Origin: Alphaproteobacteria bacterium | GTDB lineage: Bacteria; Pseudomonadota; Alphaproteobacteria; CAISOG01 | Direction: 5' to 3' | Length of the DNA: 6,704 nt | Assembly: GCA_018883285.1 (NCBI GenBank) | Contig: VEQJ01000061.1 | Coordinates: 1-6,704, forward strand | Part shown: positions 1-4,427 of the stretch, one piece after another | Layout of the letters: every line of letters starts with the position of its first letter | Position numbering within the stretch: the first letter of the stretch is position 1 | Made by a program: the position numbers and the translations under genes | Notes under the pieces: generated by a model | Told to the model about the DNA's origin: nothing | What the model saw: only the letters and a program-made list of their open reading frames with translations | Database searches by the model: none

Positions 1-1
1 A

Positions 2-181
2 CTTAATCCGGAAGAATTGCTAAATAATGATGTCAAAGCAAAAATATACAAGGACGGCAGGCCAAGAAATCGTGATTCATTGCACCGAAAGCTTGAGGAT
101 TACTTGACGAAGCTGTCTTTTATGCCCGCCAAGATTGCCAGCTTTTTCCAACACCCCAAAACAGCCTACGCCGCCGCCTGA
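2..181 (+). CDS. IS630-family transposase, C-terminal fragment (5' end outside window)
   Basis: The open frame from base 2 to a TGA at 179-181 encodes 59 residues beginning LNPEELLNNDVK and ending HPKTAYAAA. This matches my memory of the end of IS630/Tc1-mariner transposases: the LNPxE motif carries the last acidic residue of the DDE catalytic triad (here the second Glu of LNPEE). It is followed by a basic linker (GRPRNRDSLHRKLEDYL) and a closing 'SFFQHPKTAYAA' that corresponds to the usual '..yF....vrYAA' tail. Such enzymes act on their own IS ends and insert at TA dinucleotides. Only the tail is visible, so I cannot tell whether the element is intact. I could not define the right terminal inverted repeat in the 60 bases before the convergent RusA gene. 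The IS marks the left edge of the phage-like genes. Confidence 0.85.
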   Translation, partial: LNPEELLNNDVKAKIYKDGRPRNRDSLHRKLEDYLTKLSFMPAKIASFFQHPKTAYAAA

Positions 182-241
182 TGTTATCTGTTTTTATGGA
201 ATGTTAATATGCAAGCGTATTTTTTAGACATGGATAACCCC

Positions 242-664
242 TTAGATTTTGTTGACGGTTACGGTAAAGGATGGGCTTTCCCCATAGATTTTCTGACAGT
301 TGTGGCGGCAAATTTGTTTGTCATCGTTATAAACAATCTTGTTCATGCCATCCTCGATGGCTTTGATAATGTTTGACAGGTCGGGGCAAACAATCGGGTG
401 GATTTGGTTTTCCTTTGCCAGCTGCCTTTTGACCTTTGGCCAGCTGATGGGTATCGGGAAAACCGAAGTCAGCTGTAATTCAACCGCGCCCTCATAGGGT
501 TTTTTGCCCGCCATCGCCGCCCTGGCCATGGTGGCGACAAATCCCTCAAACGCCCTGGTTGGGGGCGGGGTAAAATGATGGCCGCCGATGCCTGTCTGGG
601 CGCGCTGTTTGCCCATCGCCATGCTGCCGATGCTAAAGGTGGCGATGGTGTTGGGATTATTCAT
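242..664 (-). CDS. rusA: RusA-family Holliday-junction resolvase (crossover junction endodeoxyribonuclease)
   Basis: A 140-aa protein when started at the ATG at 664-662. RusA enzymes are small dimeric metal-dependent endonucleases, common on phages, that cut Holliday junctions. Visible family features are the N-terminal beta segment (ATFSIGSMAMGKQRAQ), 'HHFTPPPTRAFE' at 29-40, 'PIPISWPKVKRQLAK' at 70-84, and the active-site block 'CPDLSNIIKAIEDGMNKIV' followed by 'NDDKQI' (93-118). Asp95, Lys101, Asp105 and Asp115 sit where E. coli RusA has Asp70, Lys76, Asp80 and Asp91. The position of RusA Asp72 is Ser97 here, which may weaken metal binding. An upstream in-frame ATG at 721 exists, but 664 is preferred. 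It follows a G-rich Shine-Dalgarno-like AGGGGTGG, it overlaps the previous gene's stop by 8 bases (ATGAATAA), which suggests translational coupling, and it gives the usual family N-terminus. It is the last gene of the leftward early operon. Confidence 0.85.
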   Translation of the reverse strand: MNNPNTIATFSIGSMAMGKQRAQTGIGGHHFTPPPTRAFEGFVATMARAAMAGKKPYEGAVELQLTSVFPIPISWPKVKRQLAKENQIHPIVCPDLSNIIKAIEDGMNKIVYNDDKQICRHNCQKIYGESPSFTVTVNKI

Positions 665-1115
665 CGCCCGCCACCCCTGGATAGCGCATACCGCCCTGGC
701 CGCTGTTTTTATGAGCAGCAATCACGGGGGCGTACAGCTTGTGGGTTTGAACGACCACCCCGTCCAGCAGGTAGCATCCGCGCTTTTTATCTTCACGCAG
801 GCGGCTGCCGTAATAGCTTTTCATCTGCTCGACCATGTTTTGATCGGCGGGCAATTCCCCACAGGGCGGGGGGATTTTGGTGGAATTCGACCAACGGATG
901 ACTGGGATAATGGCGGCGGGGCGGGGGGGCGCGGGCGGCGGAATATCAAAGGTTACCTGCCCCCTGGTGATGCGGCGGATTTTTTCCATCGTGCGGGCGC
1001 CTGGTGCCAGCTGGCCACTGCCAAACAGCATCAGGGTTTTGACGGTGATGTCGGTCATAAACGACAGCTGCTGCCAGGTCATGTCGTTGGCTTTTAACCA
1101 TGCGTACAGTTTCAT
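657..1115 (-). CDS. HTH-domain phage protein with proline linker and C-terminal domain of unknown function
   Basis: A 152-aa protein. Residues 1-57 form a Cro/XRE-like helix-turn-helix (MKLYAWLKANDMTWQQL ... TMEKIRRITRGQVT). They align along their length with the Cro-like protein encoded just upstream, sharing the M-x-L-x3-L opening, the 'TM-KI---T-GQVT' ending and similar spacing. Residues 58-70 are a Pro/Ala linker (IPPPAPPRPAAII). Residues 90-152 form a second part with 'GCYLLDGVVV' and 'MRYPGV', which resembles C-termini of small alphaproteobacterial phage proteins of unknown role (from memory, uncertain). DNA binding is likely; the C-terminal function is unknown. The start is supported by GGGGGGTGAA directly before the ATG, close to the anti-SD complement though tightly spaced. 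The gene overlaps rusA by 8 bases. The linker lies in a very G/C-rich tract (about 905-945 plus a G-run near 865) that could also mark a domain fusion or a sequencing-prone homopolymer. Confidence 0.7.
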   Translation of the reverse strand: MKLYAWLKANDMTWQQLSFMTDITVKTLMLFGSGQLAPGARTMEKIRRITRGQVTFDIPPPAPPRPAAIIPVIRWSNSTKIPPPCGELPADQNMVEQMKSYYGSRLREDKKRGCYLLDGVVVQTHKLYAPVIAAHKNSGQGGMRYPGVAGDE

Positions 1116-1246
1116 TTCACCCCCCGCGTGCCGGCATTATTGAAACAAAATGACAACTATCTAGCGGGCAGCAAGCAACAATGTTACAATTCTGGCCAAA
1201 TTTTCTGGTCATTGGTGCCAATCCATCCTGCTAAGCGGTTTGTCAT

Positions 1247-1289
1247 AAAAAAAACAAAAACTATTGCTAACTTAACGAAATAGGTTAGC
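1247..1289 (-). terminator. Hairpin plus T-tract after the Cro-like gene
   Basis: On the minus strand the Cro-like stop codon lies within an inverted repeat with arms GCTAAC and GTTAGC (1284-1289 and 1266-1271). After a short AATAG it is followed by TTTTTGTTTTTTTT (1260-1247). The six-pair stem with a weakly paired 12-nt loop is modest, but the 14-base U-rich tail is long. This fits a Rho-independent terminator or attenuator between the Cro-like gene and the downstream leftward genes, where lambda has tR1 after cro. Confidence 0.5.
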
Positions 1290-1518
1290 CGTTAGGGTTT
1301 ATAGGGGGTTTGCTTTGCCCCTGTTTGATGGGGGCGGTGAAAAAATCATTGGGGGTGACCTGGCCATTGGTGACGGCCACGATTTTGGCCATGGTGGTAC
1401 TGGATGGATACCTTTTGCCAACTAGCCAAAACCACACCGTCTGCCGCGTTACACCAATGCGGTCAGCAAAATTTTGTGATGTCTCACCAGTATGGGAAAG
1501 GTAGTCTCTTAGGCGCAT
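1285..1518 (-). CDS. Cro-like helix-turn-helix regulator
   Basis: A 77-aa protein from the ATG at 1518-1516. An ATG five codons upstream at 1533 is also possible. Residues 1-60 form a compact HTH of the Cro/YdaS/XRE kind: 'RLRDYLSHTGETSQNFADRIGVTRQTVWFWLVGKRYPSSTTMAKIVAVTNGQVTPNDFF'-like in order, with the turn at 'ADRIGVTRQTVWFW'. A 17-residue polar/proline tail follows. It is the first gene leftward from a divergent promoter region facing a CI-like repressor, which is the classic position of Cro in lambdoid phages. The likely role is therefore to bind the shared operators and switch to lytic expression. The 1518 start is chosen because it aligns with the N-terminus of the paralogous HTH encoded downstream. 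Neither start has a recognisable Shine-Dalgarno sequence. Confidence 0.75.
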   Translation of the reverse strand: MRLRDYLSHTGETSQNFADRIGVTRQTVWFWLVGKRYPSSTTMAKIVAVTNGQVTPNDFFTAPIKQGQSKPPINPNG

Positions 1519-1609
1519 AAGAAAATGAAACATATTGTTTTTAGATTGTCAACAAATCTTAAACAAATTTTGCGATGCGCTGGCGTAAACTTTTTGTTAA
1601 AATGAAAAC
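1519..1609. promoter_or_regulatory. Divergent promoter/operator region between Cro-like and CI-like genes
   Basis: This A+T-rich spacer separates the two regulators. Leftward, a perfect -35 TTGACA (1552-1547) precedes a poor -10 (TTCATT, 1529-1524) at 17-bp spacing. Rightward, a -10-like TAAAAT (1598-1603) ends six bases before the repressor ATG, and I see no good -35. The heptamer AACAAAT occurs at 1551-1557 and 1562-1568 (one helical turn apart), and its inverse core TTTGTT occurs at 1593-1598. These are candidate repressor half-sites. If the promoters are correctly placed, both mRNAs would start at or next to their ATG. Confidence 0.5.
1543..1559. promoter_or_regulatory. Candidate operator: 17-bp interrupted palindrome over the -35 box
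   Basis: AGATT-N7-AATCT is symmetric in its outer five bases on each side and has the 17-bp size usual for lambdoid operators. It covers the leftward TTGACA (1552-1547), so a protein bound here would block Cro-like transcription. Binding by the adjacent CI-like or Cro-like protein is inferred. Confidence 0.4.
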
Positions 1610-2224
1610 ATGAACGAACACAACAACAGAGTGCGGGAACTTAGAGAGGAGCGGGGATACTCCCTGCAATTCGTGGCTAAGCGCATCGAAACAACCCCAC
1701 AAAACCTTGCAATGATTGAGCGGGGGGAACGCCGTCTGTCTTTGCCTTGGATGACAAAGATTGCAAAGGCGCTGGATTGCACGCCAGCTGATTTGTTGCC
1801 GATATCACAAATGAACACCAAGCCCTTATCCAATACCAGCAGCTACGCTATCACCAAAGATTTTGCAGTGTTGGGTAGTGTTGATGCACTGACAGGCAAG
1901 CTTGACATGAGTGTCCCGCCCAAAAGGGAATCGATTCCCCTGTTGGATAAATTGGATGGATCATCGGTGGTGGTGATGCCTGATGGCAGCATGGAACCGC
2001 GTTACCATGATGGTCAACGGCTGCTGGTCAATCCCGATTACCCCATCACCCCTGGATCAACCGTGTTGTTGGAATTTGGTGACGGCAGCGGCCTGGTGCG
2101 GGAATTGGTGTCGAAACAATCGGATGAATGGGTGGTCAAAACCTATCGGCCATTGGCCGAACAAACGATTGTGGTGACCGACATTAAACGTGCCTGGCTG
2201 GTCATCGCCGCCTTTGAGATCTAA
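1610..2224 (+). CDS. CI-like phage repressor: XRE HTH plus LexA/S24 C-terminal domain
   Basis: A 204-aa protein. Residues 7-63 are an XRE HTH (RVRELREERGYSLQFVAKRIETTPQNLAMIERGERRL, split here by family pattern: recognition helix around TPQNLAMIERG). Residues 110-204 are a LexA/signal-peptidase-like S24 fold: 'VVMPDGSMEPRYHDGQRLLVN' in order, with Ser127 as the nucleophile of the GSMEP motif, then 'GSTVLLEF' and 'WLVIAAFEI'. In self-cleaving members a lysine acts as general base in a 'VKRL'-type strand. Here the equivalent segment reads GLVRELV, placing Arg164 at that position, and the linker (65-108) has no Ala-Gly cleavage bond. It may therefore dimerise without RecA-stimulated self-cleavage. 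The start is the ATG at 1610. There is no Shine-Dalgarno sequence, and a -10-like TAAAAT ends just upstream, so a leaderless message as for lambda cI is plausible. It faces the Cro-like gene. Confidence 0.85.
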   Translation: MNEHNNRVRELREERGYSLQFVAKRIETTPQNLAMIERGERRLSLPWMTKIAKALDCTPADLLPISQMNTKPLSNTSSYAITKDFAVLGSVDALTGKLDMSVPPKRESIPLLDKLDGSSVVVMPDGSMEPRYHDGQRLLVNPDYPITPGSTVLLEFGDGSGLVRELVSKQSDEWVVKTYRPLAEQTIVVTDIKRAWLVIAAFEI

Positions 2225-2248
2225 GCCCCCCGCGAAAGGAACTTTGCC

Positions 2249-2419
2249 ATGGCCAACGACACCAAAACCCCACCGCCACCAACCGCGCAGAAACCGTCTG
2301 CACCCGCGCCCGCCAAGCCCCCCGCGCCGCCTTTACCTGCTGGTATTATTCCAGTAAATAATCCACAGCCCATGAACCGCGGTTCAACCCAAGGTGATCT
2401 TGACCATAAGAAAACCTAG
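2249..2419 (+). CDS. Short proline-rich protein, unknown function
   Basis: A 56-aa ORF (ATG 2249, TAG 2417-2419). It is supported by an AAAGGA ribosome binding site at 2235-2240 with 8-base spacing and by its position 24 bases after the repressor stop on the same strand. The protein starts MANDTKTPPPP, has a Pro/Ala/Lys-rich region to about residue 30 (15 prolines in the whole chain), and ends with a charged tail (NRGSTQGDLDHKKT). No membrane segment or signal peptide is evident. It is probably disordered. I do not recognise a family. It would be co-transcribed with the repressor. Its last 36 bases overlap the 3' end of the convergent membrane protein gene. Confidence 0.6.
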   Translation: MANDTKTPPPPTAQKPSAPAPAKPPAPPLPAGIIPVNNPQPMNRGSTQGDLDHKKT

Positions 2420-2962
2420 AATACCTACCGCCAACAGAACGGAAACAACCAGCACGCTTAGAAATAGGCGGTCATTGCGACGCGATCTAATCAGACATAC
2501 CCTGTCGTTGGTTGTGGTTCTTATGTGGGTGCATTTCAGCCAATACACCAGGAAATCTTGCCATTCCATCGTAACAACATTTTCATCCATCAGGGCTGAT
2601 GGCTGCAAACCCGGGTCACCATAGCCAATCGGCCATACGGCGCGAACTCCCAGAAAGGCAACGATGGAATACCCGCCCAACGCGGCAACGGCCAACCACT
2701 GTTTGATTGAGCCATCCCAGCTGTCTAAGGAAACATACAGATAGGCAATAATGGCGGCCAAAACCGTTAGGGAAAATTTTAAGCAGTAAGAAGCCTTCTT
2801 ATCAAGAAACTCAAATCTTGCGCTTTGTGAGTCTTCATATTTTTTCGCTGCATCAACCCGAAATTTTAGCTGCTCTAAATGTTTTTCTTTTCGCAATTCT
2901 TCAACATCTAAGTCTGGTATATCCCTTTGCAGATCTTCATACAATGTCATCGAAATCCCCAT
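2384..2962 (-). CDS. Membrane protein with three predicted transmembrane helices
   Basis: A 192-aa protein. Residues 1-55 are a charged, probably helical N-terminal region (DLDVEELRKEKHLEQLKFR ...). Hydrophobic segments follow at about 60-78 (YCLKFSLTVLAAIIAYLYV), 88-110 (LAVAALGGYSIVAFLGVRAVW) and 165-188 (LFLSVLVVSVLLAVGILGFLM), with a soluble stretch of about 55 residues between the second and third. The sequence 'RFEFLDKKASYCLKF' just before the first helix recalls the D-x-K-A pattern seen before the first helix of small membrane proteins such as PycTM-type effectors. The likeness is weak, and no nucleotide cyclase partner is present. The start at 2962 has AGGG eight bases upstream; the ATG at 2950 is an alternative. 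Function is unknown. It lies downstream of the 309-aa gene, separated by a terminator-like hairpin, so it may have its own promoter. Confidence 0.7.
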   Translation of the reverse strand: MGISMTLYEDLQRDIPDLDVEELRKEKHLEQLKFRVDAAKKYEDSQSARFEFLDKKASYCLKFSLTVLAAIIAYLYVSLDSWDGSIKQWLAVAALGGYSIVAFLGVRAVWPIGYGDPGLQPSALMDENVVTMEWQDFLVYWLKCTHIRTTTNDRVCLIRSRRNDRLFLSVLVVSVLLAVGILGFLMVKITLG

Positions 2963-3038
2963 TTTGATTACCCTGGCGGGCGTAGCTATTTATACCATGG
3001 GAACATTTTTTATGGCCATACACCCTGCCAACATTTCT

Positions 3039-3062
3039 AAAGAGGTCGAATTCGACCCCTTT
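3039..3062 (-). terminator. 24-bp palindrome, terminator-like
   Basis: On the minus strand the RNA would form a ten-pair stem (AAAGGGGUCG with CGACCUCUUU, one G-U pair) closed by an AAUU tetraloop. The core GGTCGAATTCGACC is perfectly symmetric. Only a short, weak U-run (UUU inside the stem, then AGAAAU) follows, so termination may be inefficient. It begins directly after the TGA that ends the duplicated 3' gene copy, which is where a terminator of the original small gene would be. Confidence 0.5.
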
Positions 3063-3119
3063 TCAATTCGGCTTGGCCATTAACATTTCATGAATCAACA
3101 GCGCCGCCGCCCGCGCATC
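3063..3119 (-). pseudogene. Duplicated 3' end of the 63-aa gene
   Basis: Read leftward, these bases encode DARAAALLIHEMLMAKPN and then a TGA (3065-3063). From AAALLIHEM onward the protein is identical to residues 43-57 of the small gene at 4085-4276. There is no start codon in frame upstream: a TAA occurs three codons before the D. It is a gene end without a beginning, located immediately after the stop of the 309-aa gene. Confidence 0.7.
3064..3111. repeat. 48-bp perfect direct repeat, copy 1
   Basis: Bases 3064-3111 are identical to 4104-4151 in the same orientation, at an offset of 1040 bp. Flanking bases differ at once on the left (T versus G). On the right, identity falls after one mismatch. 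This copy is next to the terminator-like palindrome and carries the natural-looking stop codon. Confidence 0.95.
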
Positions 3120-4047
3120 AAATTAACTGTATTTGCTCTGCGGGCGGGGCAACAGAATGAACCTTTGTAACGGTGTACACAGGTTCCTCAATCTGTTCCC
3201 CTTTGGAATTGATGACGACTTTCTCATCCATATCAACTTCCAAAGCGCTTCCTGGTGGAGCACTAACCACGTTGGATTGGAATTTTTCTAGCCAATCTTT
3301 GTCTTCGATGGCGGCTTCGATGGCGCGCTTGTAAACCAACGTCCATTTTGAGTTACCTTCATAAGCGGGCTTACGAATGCGGACTATTGTTTTGATTTTG
3401 GATATAACCACATTTTGCGGTTGGATTTCTGGTAAATTGCCATTATCTATTGATGGAACATCAGACTTATCAAAATGTTCATAGACCTTTTTCTTGCCAT
3501 CATAAAATTCCAAGCTATCGTACCCATCTTTGGTAAGAGGCTCTAAAACTTTTATGGCGTGATTTCTGATAACTTGGTTGCTATACATTTCATAAACATT
3601 TTTATCGACTGTTACATGATTGCTATCGCCATAAATATGTATTTGCAAAACGTCTTTTCCATCGTTTTTTTCGATGGTTGTGCTTTCAACAGTTTTGCCG
3701 CGCAGAATTTTGATTAGCGCGTATAAAGTGATGCCACCCGCGGCAGGCTTTAAAATGCCAATCCATTCTGCGATTTCTTTAATCGTTGCGACCCGATCAT
3801 CGGCAATCAGATTGGATACGGATTCCCAAAGGGTTTGGGCTAAATCAATAAACAGCTCAAAACAGTTTTGGTCTAGGTTGGCGTTCACCAGTATTTTTAC
3901 GCCAGATCGATCACCGTTAAATTGGCGATTCGCTGCTTTGATGAGGTCAGAAAGCGCGATAAGGGATGGCGCCAAGTCGGCTACATCCATAGACTTTCCC
4001 GCAAGTGCAGAGCCATCATATTTGATCGTGGTACGAACCATCTGCAT
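3118..4047 (-). CDS. 309-aa protein of unknown function, carried between direct repeats
   Basis: I do not recognise a named family. The N-terminus (TIKYDGSALAGKSMDVADLAPSL...SDLIKAANRQFNGDRSGVKILVNA) recalls a group of uncharacterised bacterial proteins that open with 'DG..L..H.MD..DLA.SL' and contain a short beta segment followed by helices. Residues 60-85 are mainly hydrophobic and helical, and 94-117 (EWIGILKPAAGGITLYALIKILRG) are an amphipathic or partly membrane-compatible stretch. Residues 130-309 are a beta-rich, charged soluble part with no catalytic motif I can name. No signal peptide is visible. The start at 4047 has AGGA 11 bases upstream; an ATG two codons later is an alternative. 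It lies 37 bases downstream of the 63-aa gene on the same strand, so co-transcription is likely. It is A+T-richer than the genes to its right and sits exactly between two 48-bp direct repeats, which suggests arrival as cargo. Confidence 0.75.
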   Translation of the reverse strand: MQMVRTTIKYDGSALAGKSMDVADLAPSLIALSDLIKAANRQFNGDRSGVKILVNANLDQNCFELFIDLAQTLWESVSNLIADDRVATIKEIAEWIGILKPAAGGITLYALIKILRGKTVESTTIEKNDGKDVLQIHIYGDSNHVTVDKNVYEMYSNQVIRNHAIKVLEPLTKDGYDSLEFYDGKKKVYEHFDKSDVPSIDNGNLPEIQPQNVVISKIKTIVRIRKPAYEGNSKWTLVYKRAIEAAIEDKDWLEKFQSNVVSAPPGSALEVDMDEKVVINSKGEQIEEPVYTVTKVHSVAPPAEQIQLI

Positions 4048-4084
4048 TTTTAAAGCTTTCCTGAATCCTCATCCTAACAGGAAT

Positions 4085-4276
4085 TTATGGATTTTCCAGT
4101 ATGCAATTCGGCTTGGCCATTAACATTTCATGAATCAACAGCGCCGCCGCCTGCAGGTCGGTGACGGCTTGATCCGTTGCCGCGTTGGGATTGAAATAGG
4201 CCTGATAGGCCTCGGTTACAAAATACTTCGCCAGTCTGATTAAATCGCGCTCACGATGGTGATGATGAATGGTCAT
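4085..4276 (-). CDS. Small protein of unknown function with rebuilt C-terminus
   Basis: A 63-aa protein beginning MTIHHHHRERDLIRLAKYF. It has four consecutive His residues (4-7) and then two probable helices (8-28 and 35-54). A strong AAGGGGG ribosome binding site lies 8 bases before the ATG. I do not recognise a family. Residues 43-57 (to KPN) are encoded by the 48-bp repeat. In the other repeat copy the next codon is TGA, whereas here it is TGC, so translation continues through CILENP to a TAA at 4087-4085. The original protein was therefore probably 57 aa, and the last six residues are junction sequence from the inserted segment. Confidence 0.65.
   Translation of the reverse strand: MTIHHHHRERDLIRLAKYFVTEAYQAYFNPNAATDQAVTDLQAAALLIHEMLMAKPNCILENP
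4104..4151. repeat. 48-bp perfect direct repeat, copy 2
   Basis: Identical to 3064-3111. It lies inside the 63-aa gene and encodes its C-terminal AAALLIHEMLMAKPN. With copy 1 it brackets 992 unique bases holding only the 309-aa gene. The arrangement matches the attL/attR pattern of an element that integrates at a gene's 3' end and restores it. Confidence 0.95.
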
Positions 4277-4313
4277 TGCTTGCCCCCTTAATTGTTACGG
4301 TTTTGTGACAAGT

Positions 4314-4325
4314 CGATATTTATCG
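4314..4325. promoter_or_regulatory. Small inverted repeat in the 63-aa / XRE divergent spacer
   Basis: CGATA-TT-TATCG lies 38 bases upstream of the 63-aa gene start and within the 151-bp spacer that separates it from the divergent XRE regulator. It could be an operator for the leftward genes. The arms are short and I see no convincing -35/-10 pair, so this is weak. Confidence 0.25.
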
Positions 4326-4358
4326 GATAATTCTTAAAGATGGGTTAAAAGATACTGG

Positions 4359-4380
4359 AAAAATATTCTTGTATATTTTT
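4359..4380. promoter_or_regulatory. Candidate operator: 22-bp A+T palindrome before the XRE-CDPS operon
   Basis: Perfect 8-base arms AAAAATAT (4359-4366) and ATATTTTT (4373-4380) flank TCTTGT. A -10-like TATGAT (4381-4386) follows directly, with TATGATAATG running to 4390. A dyad this size abutting the promoter of an XRE gene suggests autoregulation. No good -35 is visible, which would suit an activated or repressed promoter. Symmetry in A+T-rich DNA is easier to get by chance. Confidence 0.45.
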
Positions 4381-4427
4381 TATGATAATGTATGGTGAGT
4401 AAAACCAGCAACGAAAGAGGATCAACC

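Noticed and set aside
182..241. Right terminal inverted repeat of the IS630 element
   Set aside because: The left end is outside the window, so no repeat can be paired. Several TA dinucleotides could be the target site.
575..1143. Rightward open frames of 88 to 169 codons across this stretch
   Set aside because: They are antisense to rusA and the HTH gene, which have family matches, ribosome binding sites and a coupled overlap. The rightward products look compositionally like reverse reads of GC-rich coding DNA.
1184..1246. 20-codon leftward ORF between the two HTH genes
   Set aside because: No ribosome binding site, a start directly in the terminator T-tract, and too short to support.
3012..3083. 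23-codon rightward ORF across the hairpin and repeat
   Set aside because: No ribosome binding site. Its sequence is explained by the palindrome and the repeat copy.
2384..4047. Pycsar-type anti-phage system
   Set aside because: No uridylate or other nucleotide cyclase domain is present, and the membrane protein likeness rests on a short motif only.
3674..4123. Rightward open frame of 149 codons
   Set aside because: Antisense to the 309-aa gene, without ribosome binding site or recognisable domain.
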